Assembly: GCF_009177095.1 (NCBI RefSeq)
Contig: NZ_AP021861.1
Location: forward strand, 6,244,501 to 6,308,500
Length of the DNA stretch: 64,000 nt
From: Lacipirellula parvula
GTDB taxonomy: Bacteria; Planctomycetota; Planctomycetia; Pirellulales; Lacipirellulaceae
Direction: 5' to 3'
Position 1 is the first letter of the stretch. Each line of letters opens with the position of its first letter. The notes below the pieces were generated by a model. The model saw only the letters and a program-made list of their open reading frames with translations. It made no database searches and had not been told where the DNA came from. The translations under genes and the position numbers were made by a program. Shown here piece by piece: positions 26,424 through 35,316 of the stretch.

Positions 26424-26501
26424 CCCCGAGCTCCGCCCGGGGGTCGAACGGCGCTCCATGCCGCAACGGTTCGCGGCGCTACCCCCTGGCGGAGCCAGGG
26501 G
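26424..26501. repeat. Paired GC hairpins overlapping the start of a coding region
   Basis: A ccccgagctccgcccgggg hairpin at 26424-26442 and CCCCTGGC-gga-GCCAGGGG at 26483-26501. They match the pair at 3012-3091. The ATG at 26458 sits between them, and the second hairpin is translated as part of the leader peptide. Confidence 0.75.
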
Positions 26502-28728
26502 CTGGAAATGCACCTTTGCCTCGCTCTGCTGCGCGCTCATCGTGGCGACCTCGTCGCTCGCGCGCGCTCAAGAACCCGCCCCCGCCAAGCTCGCCATCAC
26601 CCAACTTAAAATCGGCTTCGGCGGCGAATATAAGTTCGGCTGCTGGACGCCTGTTGAAGTCGTCATCCAGGGCGGCGGCGACGCGTTCACCGGCACCGTG
26701 CAAGTCATCACCCCCGACCCTGAAGGGGTGCCGACCTCCGTCTTCACTCCCGCCGATCGTCCCGTCGGAGTCTTCGCCGGCAAAACATCCTCAGCGCGAC
26801 TCTTCATTCGCCCCGGGCAAGATGGCGCCAAGTACGAAGTTCGACTGCTCGACGAGCAGGGCCGCACGCGCACCAGTAAACAATTCATCCCCAACGCCGA
26901 ACCTGGCGATGAATTCATCCCGTTTGGCAGTCCCGCGACAAGTCGCTTCATCGCGACGTTCGGGATGCAGCGCGGGCTCGGCGAACTAACTCGTTCCGAC
27001 GGCAGCCAAGACAGCGCGACTGCGACCGAGGCCGTCAAAATCGACGACGCCGCTGAACTGCCGACCGAATGGTACGGCTACGAAGCGTTCGACCTCGTCG
27101 TCCTCGGCGGCGGTGATGCGGAACTCTACCGCCCGCTTACCGCCAACCCGGCTCGCATCGAAGCCCTCCGCAAGTGGGTCGAACTTGGCGGCCGGCTCGT
27201 CATCTTTTGCGGCGGCAACGCTCCCGAATTGATCGGGCCCGACGGCCCGCTGGCGACGTTCGTGCCGGGCCGTTTCGACGACATGTCGACACTCCGCGAG
27301 GCTCAGCCAATCGAAGGCTTCGCCGTCGCGAACGAATCGATCCCCGGCGGCGCGAACCTGCGGTTGCAGACACCGCGCATCGTCGATGTTGAGGGCCGTA
27401 TCCTCGCCTTCTCCGGCCAGAATTCCAGCGACCTACCGCTCGTGATTCGCGCTCGACGCGGCCTGGGCGAGGTGACATTCGTCGCGTTCGATCCCGACGT
27501 CGCGCCGCTAAGCGATTGGGGCGGGCGGACCAACCTCCTCCGCCAAGCCCTCCAGTGGCCCTCCGCCGAAACATCGACGAACCAGTACGGCTATCAAGAC
27601 GACATGACCGATCGCCTCCGTCGCGCTCTCGACGCATCGTTCGAAGGCGTCACCACGGCGCCGTTCGGTTTGGTGGCGCTGCTGGTGATCGGGTACATCT
27701 TGCTCATCGGCCCCGGCGACTACTTCCTGGTGAAGAACCTGCTGCGGCGGATGGAATTGACGTGGATCACGTTCCCGCTGATGGTCGTCGGCGTCTCCTT
27801 CGCCGCGTACTGGGCCGCTCACTGGATGAAAGGCAACAGCCTCCGCGTCAATCAAGTCGAGTTCGTCGACGTCGACGTTGCCAATGGCGCCGCGCGCGGC
27901 ACCGTCTACACCCACTTCTTCAGCCCCCGTGTCGAACGCTACAACCTGTCCCTAGCGTCCTCCTTCGCAAAGAAACCAATCAGCGAGCCGGGTCGTCCCG
28001 ACCTCGGCGCCGGCGATCCCTCCCTAGTCGCCTGGCTAGGCGCCACCGGCTACGGCCTCGACGGCATGCGCAGCAGCGGCGCTCAAGCCACCCTCTTCGA
28101 GAGCGGCTATGCCTTCAACCCGCCGCTCACCGAAATGAACGGCCTCCCGGTTCAGGAGTGGTCGACGCGAACGCTCATCGGTCGCTGGACCGGCGCACTC
28201 GACGAACCAATCGTCGCCGAACTTCGCAGCCTCGACGACGACCTAGTCGCGGGCCATCTCACCAACCGCACCGGCGTCGCGCTAACCGATTGCGTGCTGA
28301 TGCATGGCCGCTACGCCTACGCCCTGCCCGATCTCGCCGACGGCGCGGTCGCGACGATCGACGATACGATCCAACCGACGCAAGTTCGCACCGCCCTGCT
28401 GAAAGTCTCCGGCAAACAAACCGCGAGCCAACCCGGCAGCGGTCCGATCACGCTCGACGTCAACGGCATCGACGTCAACGAACTCGCCGTGGCGATGATG
28501 TTCTACAACGCCCTCGGCGGAGAAAGTTACGCCCAGGGCCCGAACCGCTACCAGCCGTTCCTCGACATGACGAAACTCCTTGCCGGCAAGCAAGCGATCC
28601 TGCTCGCCCGCGGCGTCGACGACCCCGGCTCGAACTGGAAAAACGGCGACCTCCCCCTCGCCAGCGACCACGACCGCCGCTGGGTGTACTATCGGTTTGT
28701 GATTCCGTTGGAAGAGGAAGATGAGTAG
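26458..28728 (+). CDS. Large exported/membrane protein linked to an ABC ATPase
   Basis: 756 residues from ATG 26458; an in-frame GTG at 26386, overlapping the mazG-like stop, is the alternative. Seen: a signal peptide (FASLCCALIVATSSLARAQ), a periplasmic region of beta sandwich and glutamine-amidotransferase-like type (residues ~70-390), two TMs (~404-424, LVALLVIGYILLIGPGDYFL, and ~435-455, WITFPLMVVGVSFAAYWAAH), then another extracytoplasmic region. Known: planctomycetes often place such a protein before an ABC ATPase of the gliding/CcmA type. Inference: an inner-membrane subunit or adaptor of that transporter. Its first leader codons come from a repeat hairpin. Confidence 0.6.
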   Translation: MPQRFAALPPGGARGWKCTFASLCCALIVATSSLARAQEPAPAKLAITQLKIGFGGEYKFGCWTPVEVVIQGGGDAFTGTVQVITPDPEGVPTSVFTPADRPVGVFAGKTSSARLFIRPGQDGAKYEVRLLDEQGRTRTSKQFIPNAEPGDEFIPFGSPATSRFIATFGMQRGLGELTRSDGSQDSATATEAVKIDDAAELPTEWYGYEAFDLVVLGGGDAELYRPLTANPARIEALRKWVELGGRLVIFCGGNAPELIGPDGPLATFVPGRFDDMSTLREAQPIEGFAVANESIPGGANLRLQTPRIVDVEGRILAFSGQNSSDLPLVIRARRGLGEVTFVAFDPDVAPLSDWGGRTNLLRQALQWPSAETSTNQYGYQDDMTDRLRRALDASFEGVTTAPFGLVALLVIGYILLIGPGDYFLVKNLLRRMELTWITFPLMVVGVSFAAYWAAHWMKGNSLRVNQVEFVDVDVANGAARGTVYTHFFSPRVERYNLSLASSFAKKPISEPGRPDLGAGDPSLVAWLGATGYGLDGMRSSGAQATLFESGYAFNPPLTEMNGLPVQEWSTRTLIGRWTGALDEPIVAELRSLDDDLVAGHLTNRTGVALTDCVLMHGRYAYALPDLADGAVATIDDTIQPTQVRTALLKVSGKQTASQPGSGPITLDVNGIDVNELAVAMMFYNALGGESYAQGPNRYQPFLDMTKLLAGKQAILLARGVDDPGSNWKNGDLPLASDHDRRWVYYRFVIPLEEEDE

Positions 28729-28730
28729 CG

Positions 28731-28828
28731 AGTTACGAGCCGCGAGTTTCGAGTGAATGAACTTTCGCTCGACGCTCCGACCGCTAACCCGTCGCTCGCA
28801 ACTCGAAACTCCTAACTCGCAACTCTCC
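28731..28828. repeat. gagttacgagccgcgagtttcg inverted repeat pair
   Basis: Two facing arms (28731-28755 and 28797-28826) span the gap between the membrane protein gene and the ABC ATPase gene, leaving no room for another gene. Confidence 0.75.
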
Positions 28829-28829
28829 C

Positions 28830-29756
28830 ATGATCGAAGCCCGCGACCTCACCAAAAAGTACGGCGACCTCTACGCGATCCATAAGATCGACCTGAAGCT
28901 CGAACGCGGCGACGTGTTCGGCTTCATCGGTCCGAACGGCGCCGGCAAGACGACGACGATGCGAATCCTTGCGACGCTCCTCAACCCCACCTGGGGCGAA
29001 GCGTACGTCGGCGGCTATTCGATCTACTCGAAGCCGAAGGAAATTCGCCGCATCATCGGCTACATGCCCGACTTCTTCGGCGTGTACGACAACATGAAGG
29101 TGATCGAGTACCTCGAGTTCTTCGCCGCGGCCTATCGCATTAAAGGCGCCGCGCGGCGGAAGATCTGCGACGAGGTGCTCGAACTCGTCGACCTCGGCTA
29201 CAAACGCGAAGCCCTCGTTACCAGCCTCTCGCGCGGCATGACGCAGCGTCTCGGCCTCGCCCGCGTGCTGCTCCACGACCCGCAGGTGCTTCTGCTCGAC
29301 GAACCAGCCAGCGGCCTCGATCCGCGGGCTCGCATCGAAATCCGCGGCCTGCTCAAAGAGCTCCGCAACATGGGCAAGACCATCATGGTCTCCAGCCACA
29401 TCCTGCCGGAGCTCGCCGACATCTGCAACAAGGTCGGCATCATCGAGCGGGGCGAACTCCACTACAACGACACCGTCGACGAGCTGATGAAACTCGTCCG
29501 CCAGCAAACGGTCCTGCGGATCGGCATCGCCGGCGACAGCGACCCCGCGGCGCGGTTGATCGAACAAGCCAGCTACGTCGAGAAGGTCGAAGCCCACGAC
29601 GGCCAGCTGCGGGTGACGCTCACCGCCGGCGAGCACGACTACAGCGAGCTATCGCAAGCGCTCGTCGCCGCCGGCCACCGCCTGACGCGGCTCACCGAGG
29701 AAGAAATCAACCTTGAAACGGCGTTCATGGCGCTCACGAAGGGAATTACGTCTTAA
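28830..29756 (+). CDS. ABC transporter ATP-binding protein
   Basis: 308 residues. Seen: Walker A GPNGAGKTTT (~36), a modified signature LSRGMTQRLGLAR (~138), Walker B VLLLDEPASGLDPRA (~155), and the H-loop VSSHILPE. The C-terminal ~80 residues (after KLVRQQTV) form an accessory domain as in CcmA/NatA-type ATPases. Known: this subclass works with membrane permeases in export. No typical ABC-2 permease follows in this window; the preceding 756-residue membrane protein is the likely partner. The two are about 100 bp apart with a repeat pair between. Confidence 0.9.
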   Translation: MIEARDLTKKYGDLYAIHKIDLKLERGDVFGFIGPNGAGKTTTMRILATLLNPTWGEAYVGGYSIYSKPKEIRRIIGYMPDFFGVYDNMKVIEYLEFFAAAYRIKGAARRKICDEVLELVDLGYKREALVTSLSRGMTQRLGLARVLLHDPQVLLLDEPASGLDPRARIEIRGLLKELRNMGKTIMVSSHILPELADICNKVGIIERGELHYNDTVDELMKLVRQQTVLRIGIAGDSDPAARLIEQASYVEKVEAHDGQLRVTLTAGEHDYSELSQALVAAGHRLTRLTEEEINLETAFMALTKGITS

Positions 29757-29766
29757 GGAAATTTGT

Positions 29767-29859
29767 CCGTTGTCAGTGGTCAGTGGTCAGTTGCTATTTA
29801 TGGCAGCAAGCGCCCGGCGATAGCCGCAACTGACGACGGACCACTGACAACTGACGAGC
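29767..29859. repeat. ttgtcagtggtcagttg inverted repeat pair
   Basis: Left arm 29767-29797 and inverted right arm 29826-29859, downstream of the ABC ATPase gene. Confidence 0.8.
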
Positions 29860-29894
29860 CCCCAGAAAACGCGACCAGCCGCAAACCGCCCCGA

Positions 29895-29923
29895 TTGACA
29901 ACCCGCCCCTGATGGCGGAAAAT
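29895..29923 (+). promoter_or_regulatory. Promoter of tRNA-Glu (TTGACA-N17-GAAAAT)
   Basis: A perfect -35 TTGACA (29895-29900) and a weaker -10 GAAAAT (29918-29923), 17 bp apart, 20 bp before the tRNA's first base. Confidence 0.6.
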
Positions 29924-29943
29924 TCTTGATTCACGTCACTTGC

Positions 29944-30016
29944 GCCCCGTTCGTCTAGTGGCCCAGGACAGCGCCCTCTCACGGCGCAGACAGGGGTTCG
30001 ACTCCCCTACGGGGTA
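29944..30016 (+). tRNA. tRNA-Glu (anticodon CTC)
   Basis: A 73-nt cloverleaf. Seen: the acceptor pairs GCCCCGT with ACGGGGT (one terminal G-U), the D arm is of Glu type (GTCTAGTGGCCCAGGAC), the anticodon stem-loop has loop CTCTCAC giving anticodon CTC, and the T arm is CAGGGGTTCGACTCCCCTA. CCA is not encoded. It reads GAG codons. A promoter precedes it and a terminator follows; its 3' side carries an integrase relic. Confidence 0.95.
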
Positions 30017-30063
30017 TACTGTTCGCTTGTACAGAATCGCACCGACTTGCACGGCGAGTCGGA

Positions 30064-30341
30064 TTAGCCCGGGATTCCCGGGCTTTTTTCGTTTCCAGTG
30101 ACTCTACGAGTTTCGGTGCAGGAGAGTGCTGCGCCGGATTTTACCCCGGGGTCCGCGGCCGTTGCCCGCTGAAGTGCACCGGCGTAATCTTCTTCTGTGA
30201 CCTGAAGATAATGCTTCGACGCCATCTGAGCAGAGTTGCCAATCCACTCGCAGACGACGTGCAGGGGATTCTCTTTCACCAAGTCCGTTTCTCGCGACGC
30301 CTGGAGATTCTGGAGCAGTCGCCCCCACGGTTTTACCCCGG
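30064..30341 (-). pseudogene. Tyrosine recombinase (integrase) C-terminal remnant
   Basis: The minus strand reads, in one frame from about 30341, PWGRLLQNLQASRETDLVKE, then HVVCEWIGNSAQMASKHYLQ and TEEDYAGAL. Known: this is the end of planctomycete/phage-type tyrosine recombinases, where the catalytic-domain ending carries the HxxR/YLQVT region. Everything upstream (SAM-like N-terminus and the first catalytic Arg) is missing. It is directly beside the tRNA-Glu 3' end, a classic attachment position, and its final codons overlap the terminator. Inference: a leftover from an integrated element. Confidence 0.8.
30067..30089 (+). terminator. Rho-independent terminator after tRNA-Glu
   Basis: Stem GCCCGGGA/TCCCGGGC at 30067-30083, followed directly by TTTTTT (30084-30089). 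Confidence 0.85.
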
Positions 30342-30369
30342 CCGTCCACGGAACCTCTCGCAGTCCAGC

Positions 30370-30606
30370 TCGCGTGATGCGGTGAAGCTTTGCCCCGATG
30401 CAGTCTACGTGAAGCGCGACTTCCGTTGGTACGAGGCCCTCAGTCGGCGGATGCTCGACTTAGTGAAGAAAATCAGCCCTCGCGTCGAGTTCTACTCGAT
30501 CGACGAATCGTTCTGCGAAGTCACAGAGGTTGCCCCTCGCGGCTTGCAGGCAACCATCATGCAGCGGGTCAGCGTGCGAATTGGGACTTCGGTTCGCTCG
30601 TCTTAG
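30370..30606 (+). pseudogene. Y-family DNA polymerase (UmuC/DinB-like) fragment
   Basis: The plus strand reads AVKLCPDAVYVKRDFRWYEA, LSRRMLDLVKKISPRVEFYS and IDESF, the palm region of Y-family polymerases including the S-I-D-E catalytic motif. About 60-75 residues remain of a ~400-residue protein, with both ends lost and a premature TAG at 30604. It abuts the integrase remnant head to head with under 40 bp between. Inference: part of the same decayed mobile region. Confidence 0.8.
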
Positions 30607-30899
30607 CCGGCGCGTGCCGCTTCTGTCGGAATACCGTGTTCTACAGCTGGAACGCCGCTGCCAGCTTAGATTTGCCCACAAGCGGCTTTATTGTGAGACA
30701 TGACCGAATCCTCTGGTGAATCGCGTTGAGGGTCTACTCCTTCACGGCTGGCGGCCCCACGCGTTTCGGTATCGCTGAACGAGGCAGGAATAGATCCGTT
30801 AGCGAACGCCGACCTCATCAAGTATCATAGGAACATTATTATTCATCTATCCGAGCTCCGGCTCGACCGCTCCCTCGCGATCTGGCCAGTCCGCCGCGA
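30607..30899. other. Gene-free stretch at the integration scar
   Basis: About 290 bp with no gene, repeat arm or RNA that can be supported. A frame-shifted continuation of the polymerase fragment may run to about 30719, but its residues carry no recognisable motif. Confidence 0.4.
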
Positions 30900-31823
30900 A
30901 TGTACACTCCTCCTCTGGATCGCCGAAGTTTCTTGACCAGGCTGAGCGGAACGACCCTCGGAGCCGTTACCGCAGCGGCTGGCGGGGCATCGTGGCTCCA
31001 CGCGGCGCAAGATGCGCCGCTATTCTCGATTTCGCTTGCTGAATGGTCAGTTCATCAGGCCTTATTCAAAGGTAGGATGAACCACCTCGACTTTCCCGCG
31101 TTCGCAAAGCGCGAGTGCGGAATCGATGCGGTCGAGTACGTTAATCAGTTCTTCATGAAGCATGCCAAGGATGACAAGTACCTCGCTGCGCTAAAGCAAC
31201 GTTGCGTCGACGAGGGAGTAACAAGCGTCCTGATCATGTGCGATGGCGAAGGAGACCTTGGAGCGCCCGACCGCGCGGCTCGTAGCGAGGCGGTTGCAAA
31301 CCACCGCAAGTGGGTCGATGCGGCGCTCGCGCTGGGGTGCCACGCGGTTCGCGTCAACGCCCATTCAACCGGCACGCGCGACGAGCAGGTGAAACTCGTC
31401 GCCGATGGCTTACGTCAGCTCGCCGAGCATGCGGCTCCCCATGGGCTCAACGTCCTTGTGGAAAATCATGGCGGATTTTCATCGGACGGAGCGTGGGTCG
31501 CGGAAGTCATGCGAAAGGTCGACTTGCCGAACTGCGGAACGCTTCCAGACTTCGGCAACTTCAACGACTACGACCGCTACCAAGGCGTCGCCGAGATGAT
31601 GCCGTTTGCCAAAGGGATCAGTGCAAAAAGCTTCCGATTTAACGACGAGGGGAATGAAACCGAAACTGACTTTAAGCGGATGATGGAGATCGCCGTCCGC
31701 GCTGGCTTCCATGGCTACGTCGGCATCGAATGGGAAGGAAAAGTTCCGGCCCAGGAGCGCGAAGGGATTCTGCTGACAAAGCAACTACTAGAGCGAGTCC
31801 GCGAGTCACTCGCTTCAAAGTAA
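30900..31823 (+). CDS. Tat-exported hydroxypyruvate isomerase-like TIM barrel protein
   Basis: 307 residues. Seen: a Tat signal (DRRSFLTRLSG followed by a hydrophobic run to WLHAAQ, ~1-37) and a TIM barrel of the AP endonuclease 2/xylose isomerase family with motifs EYVNQFF, LIMCDGEGDLG, VRVNAHSTG, VLVENHGGFSSD, GTLPDFGNFNDYDRYQGV and GYVGIEWEGK. Known: planctomycetes have many Tat-exported sugar-isomerase homologues. Inference: a periplasmic sugar or keto-acid isomerase folded in the cytoplasm with its metal. It stands alone, just past the tRNA-Glu scar. Confidence 0.85.
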   Translation: MYTPPLDRRSFLTRLSGTTLGAVTAAAGGASWLHAAQDAPLFSISLAEWSVHQALFKGRMNHLDFPAFAKRECGIDAVEYVNQFFMKHAKDDKYLAALKQRCVDEGVTSVLIMCDGEGDLGAPDRAARSEAVANHRKWVDAALALGCHAVRVNAHSTGTRDEQVKLVADGLRQLAEHAAPHGLNVLVENHGGFSSDGAWVAEVMRKVDLPNCGTLPDFGNFNDYDRYQGVAEMMPFAKGISAKSFRFNDEGNETETDFKRMMEIAVRAGFHGYVGIEWEGKVPAQEREGILLTKQLLERVRESLASK

Positions 31824-31890
31824 GCTCAATAGCTCAAGCCATCACATGCTTGAGGCCGCGGTTCCCGTCGCGCTGCAAACCAAGGGTTCA

Positions 31891-33651
31891 TTACGACCCT
31901 GGCTTCCCGGCTTCGTAGATCTCCGCGACTTCAGCAGCCGACAACGGCGTGTCGAAAATGATGAACTCATCGACCCGACCATTCAAGCTCCGAGTCCGAT
32001 AGGTGCTGTAGTCTTGCGGCGTCCAGTTGCCGAGCTCCGCAGTTCCGATGCGCAGCGGCGTCGCGACGGTAATCTTTTCCGCGCTGACTTCCACGCCGTC
32101 GACATAGTGATGAACGGTCCCCGTCTCGCCGTTGTAAACGCAGGCGAGATGGACCCATCGCCCCAGATCATTCGAATTGATCACCGACGGCGAGTAAAAG
32201 TCATGAGAGAATTCGGGATCCGCCTTCACGCCCAGCAATAGCTGTCCGGTTTCGGTAATCTGCCAATGGAGCTCGCCCTGCTCGTGGCCGTCGCACAGCA
32301 TCAGCGAGCTTAGCCAGCGCTCAAGCCCCTCGATGCGAACCCAGACGGAGAATGAGGCTGAGGCGTATTCTCCGGGCACGTTGATGCGAACGCGGTCGCT
32401 CGTCCGCTTGAACTCCAAGGCGCTCTTCCCGTTCCAACGCCCTGTGGTCCAGTGGCAACCGACGATCGCCCCGTTCAAGATCGCGTTGTCGTGCGAACTC
32501 TTGTTACGAATCTCACGCTCCCAGCCGTCCTGGTTATCGAAGTCGTAGTAGAGCAGCACATTGGGCTGCGATCTTAATTGCCGGCTATACGCGAACCACT
32601 CCTGGTGACGCCGCTGCTGAGCCGCCTCGGAAATTTCCAGCAACTGCTTCCGGCCGATCAATTCCGATTCACGCCCCTCGATCCGCGCCAAATTGCCGGC
32701 GATGTTCGAGCGAACAGCCTTCCCTTTCGTCAACAACTCCGCCAGCACGCGATCCTCAGGACGGATGTCCCATAGCTCTACTTCGCCGTCGAGGACATGA
32801 AACTCGCTGACGCCCTCTTCCTCAACTTTGACGGTGAACTCCGTGCCAAGGTCAACAGCCGCATAGGACGGCGTGTCGATGGTGAAGCCCTTCGCATGCT
32901 TGGGGACGTGCGCTCTGATTTTCCCTAAGCGGCAAATGACGCGATCAGCCGACACCAATTCGAAGTCGGCCGGACCTTCGATAATGGCGACGGCGCCCGT
33001 GAAAAACTCGACTTGAATCAAACCTTCGTCGAGCCGAAATCTACCGGGCTCCAGCGGACCGCCAGCACGAATCGCCGAGTTGGCGTCACCCCACTTGGCG
33101 CCAGTCGCCTGGCTCAGCATGGCGACGGCTCGCGACTTCTCTTCCGTCGCATTTGGCGCCGTCCGAATTGGCGGCACGCTCAAATTGGCCGCAGGAAGCG
33201 AATCGGTGCTCGCGGCAGGCTGGGCGTCGACTAGCAACGGCTTGTCGCCTCGGCTTCCACGATTTAGGTACGCACCGATGCCCAGCAGAATCGCCGCAGC
33301 TACGGCGGCCGCTACCCACTGCCGTTTCGTGAATCGCGAACGCCGCTGCTCCGCGGCGAGCTGCGTCTGCGGCGTTACGGACTGGTAATCGTCGCTAGGC
33401 GCCGCTAGCGACAGCGGCTGCTTGCGCAACACCGGAGGATTCGCATTCTCCAACCCCGCACTAAAATCGAGGTGGAGCAAGACGTGCACGCGCATAATCG
33501 CGCAATACATATCCTGCAGTTCCGGATTGTCGCGCAGTAATTCTCCCAGGCGTTCACGCTCGTCCGTCGTCAACTCGCCGTCGATGAGTTGCGACAACAG
33601 CTTGCGGGCTTCGCGTGCCGGCTCGTCGGCGGGGTATCGCGGGGCAGTCAT
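31891..33651 (-). CDS. FecR-domain anti-sigma-like protein with C-terminal LamG domain
   Basis: 586 residues from ATG 33651. The ATG overlaps the sigma factor's stop (ATGA), indicating coupled translation. Seen: an N-terminal cytoplasmic zinc-free anti-sigma-like helical region (RKLLSQLIDGELTTDERERL, 10-60), one TM (~109-130, QWVAAAVAAAILLGIGAYL), a FecR domain (~200-300, VICRLGKIRAHVPKHAKGF and YAAVDLGTEFTVKVEEEG), then a LamG/concanavalin-like fold (~400-580). Known: planctomycete ECF operons pair a sigma factor with such FecR proteins. Inference: a membrane-spanning signal receptor that holds the sigma factor and may sense carbohydrate or surface ligands through LamG. Confidence 0.85.
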   Translation of the reverse strand: MTAPRYPADEPAREARKLLSQLIDGELTTDERERLGELLRDNPELQDMYCAIMRVHVLLHLDFSAGLENANPPVLRKQPLSLAAPSDDYQSVTPQTQLAAEQRRSRFTKRQWVAAAVAAAILLGIGAYLNRGSRGDKPLLVDAQPAASTDSLPAANLSVPPIRTAPNATEEKSRAVAMLSQATGAKWGDANSAIRAGGPLEPGRFRLDEGLIQVEFFTGAVAIIEGPADFELVSADRVICRLGKIRAHVPKHAKGFTIDTPSYAAVDLGTEFTVKVEEEGVSEFHVLDGEVELWDIRPEDRVLAELLTKGKAVRSNIAGNLARIEGRESELIGRKQLLEISEAAQQRRHQEWFAYSRQLRSQPNVLLYYDFDNQDGWEREIRNKSSHDNAILNGAIVGCHWTTGRWNGKSALEFKRTSDRVRINVPGEYASASFSVWVRIEGLERWLSSLMLCDGHEQGELHWQITETGQLLLGVKADPEFSHDFYSPSVINSNDLGRWVHLACVYNGETGTVHHYVDGVEVSAEKITVATPLRIGTAELGNWTPQDYSTYRTRSLNGRVDEFIIFDTPLSAAEVAEIYEAGKPGS

Positions 33652-34160
33652 AGCGTGGCGGCCCTCTTGCGCTCGATGCAATCCCCCAACGTCGTCCGCA
33701 CTCGCATGAGCGTCATTCGAATGGCGCCCTCCGACTTACCATGCTTCTTAGCGATTGCGGTGATCGAACTCCCCGGCCAGTACCGCTCGCGGATGAGCGT
33801 TCGCAGATCCTCCGGCAAAGAAGCTAGGCAGTGACGCAGCGCCACCCGTACTTCATCTTCGTCCGCCGCGACTGGCCGAGCCGCAAGTTGCGCGATCACC
33901 GCCTCGTCGAAGACATGCTTGTCGCGCCGCTGGTCACGAATGTACGCCAGGGTGCTGTAATAGGCGACCTTGCGCGACCAGGCGGTGAAATCCATCTCCT
34001 CGGAGTACTCGTCGGCCTTTCTCCACAGTACCAAATTCGCCTGCTGCAACACGTTGTTAGCGTCGTGAACGTCACCGATCAACATCGCGATGTAGCTGAA
34101 GAGGCTGGTTTGAGAGCCAGTAAGCAGTTGCACGAATTTGTCGCGACTCGACTCTTGCAT
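33648..34160 (-). CDS. ECF RNA polymerase sigma factor (Rhodopirellula/Verrucomicrobium family)
   Basis: 170 residues from ATG 34160 (MQESSRDKFV); a start at 34223 would add 21 residues. Seen: region 2 (TGSQTSLFSYIAMLIGDVHD, ANNVLQQANLVLWRKADEY) and region 4 (LPEDLRTLIRERYWPGSSIT, AIAKKHGKSEGAIRMTLMR). The N-terminus lacks region 1, and region 3 is absent, as in ECF factors. Known: the TIGR02989 group is restricted mostly to planctomycetes and relatives. It overlaps the FecR/LamG gene and follows the DUF1559 gene by 65 bp. Inference: it transcribes its own operon and is held by the FecR protein. Confidence 0.9.
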   Translation of the reverse strand: MQESSRDKFVQLLTGSQTSLFSYIAMLIGDVHDANNVLQQANLVLWRKADEYSEEMDFTAWSRKVAYYSTLAYIRDQRRDKHVFDEAVIAQLAARPVAADEDEVRVALRHCLASLPEDLRTLIRERYWPGSSITAIAKKHGKSEGAIRMTLMRVRTTLGDCIERKRAATL

Positions 34161-34225
34161 GGATGCGCCAAGCACCGCACTAAAGAATTGCCGCCCACGG
34201 TAAAAAGGGCGACATAAACTCAATC

Positions 34226-35227
34226 CTACAGGCTGCTCAGATCCACAACTTCACCGTCGGCACGGCTCGCCAAACGGTTGAGGATCTGGTAGTCGATATC
34301 ATATTTGATTGCGTGGACCGCGCCATCAGCGAATACTGAGTTTGCGATCGCTGCATGCGCAGACCCAAAGCAATAGCCATACGCGCGGTCATCGACTTCC
34401 GGATCGACGTCTACGTCTGCTCGAAAAGGGAACATCGTTGACCGCATCGTGTCCGGATCCCAACCGTCGGACCAACCGCGATCATCGTGCCAGTCGCCAG
34501 TGTCATACTTGGACGGATGCAAACGCTTCTCTGCGATGACGAGCGTGTTTGATAGCCCATCCTCGATGCGTCGCACCGTGATTGGGGGATCCAATCCAGG
34601 GACGGAATAAGGTGGGATGCCATCTCGAACTACCCAATTCGTTCTGACGATGACGCCTGAGAAAGCCATCCCAGTCTTCACGTAGGCCAAACAGCCGTAG
34701 TCACCACAGTCCTGCCGCCCCCACACTTCGCCGGGGTCTTTATAAATAGTCCCCGGCTGCGCCGATGCGTAGTCAGTCAGATAGGGCTGCGTACCGCCAT
34801 AATCGTCGGCATAGCGTGTTGGGCCACGACGGGAGGGGCAGTTATACATGCTTATGTAAACCGACGCGATTTGGGCGGTCGTCGTTAGATTGCGAACCGC
34901 ACCTTGCTCCATGTAGGGCAGAATTTGAAACGCCCATCCCAGCCCCTGTTTGTCAGGCCCATTGACCTTTCCATTGGTGCTGAAGCTGGCGATATCTGGC
35001 CCCACGTGCGTGCCGCCCGTCGGAAAAATCTTCATCGCGCTTTCGTGATTGCTGAGCGCTAGCCCTACCTGCTTAAGATTATTTTGACACTGCGAACGCC
35101 GCGCTGCTTCTCTCGCCGCTTGGACGGCGGGAAGTAGTAGTGCTACCAGCACGCCGATAATCGCAATGACGACGAGCAGCTCTACTAGCGTGAATCCATT
35201 CTTCGCGAATTTACTACGTATCGACAT
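34226..35227 (-). CDS. DUF1559 prepilin-like protein
   Basis: 333 residues from ATG 35227. Seen: an N-terminal type IV prepilin leader ([20 protein letters not shown], cleavage after Gly, methylated Phe+1), [20 protein letters not shown] typical of DUF1559, internal [11 protein letters not shown] and the C-terminal [20 protein letters not shown] (often H-x-G-G in the family). Known: DUF1559 proteins are strongly expanded in planctomycetes and are presumed pseudopilins; their function is unknown. It sits between a PEP-CTERM protein gene and the sigma factor on the same strand. Inference: an exported surface or pseudopilus component of this ECF operon. Confidence 0.9.
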   Translation of the reverse strand: MSIRSKFAKNGFTLVELLVVIAIIGVLVALLLPAVQAAREAARRSQCQNNLKQVGLALSNHESAMKIFPTGGTHVGPDIASFSTNGKVNGPDKQGLGWAFQILPYMEQGAVRNLTTTAQIASVYISMYNCPSRRGPTRYADDYGGTQPYLTDYASAQPGTIYKDPGEVWGRQDCGDYGCLAYVKTGMAFSGVIVRTNWVVRDGIPPYSVPGLDPPITVRRIEDGLSNTLVIAEKRLHPSKYDTGDWHDDRGWSDGWDPDTMRSTMFPFRADVDVDPEVDDRAYGYCFGSAHAAIANSVFADGAVHAIKYDIDYQILNRLASRADGEVVDLSSL

Positions 35228-35316
35228 AGAGGAGGTTCCTCGTTCCACAGTGATGTGGAGTGAATGAGCTGTATCGAGAACGTTTCAGCGACCTAGTAAT
35301 TCCTTGAGACGCCTAT

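Noticed and set aside
25963-26457. N-terminal extension of the 756-residue membrane protein
   Set aside because: It reads through repeat arms and the mazG-like gene. The signal peptide starts after 26458.
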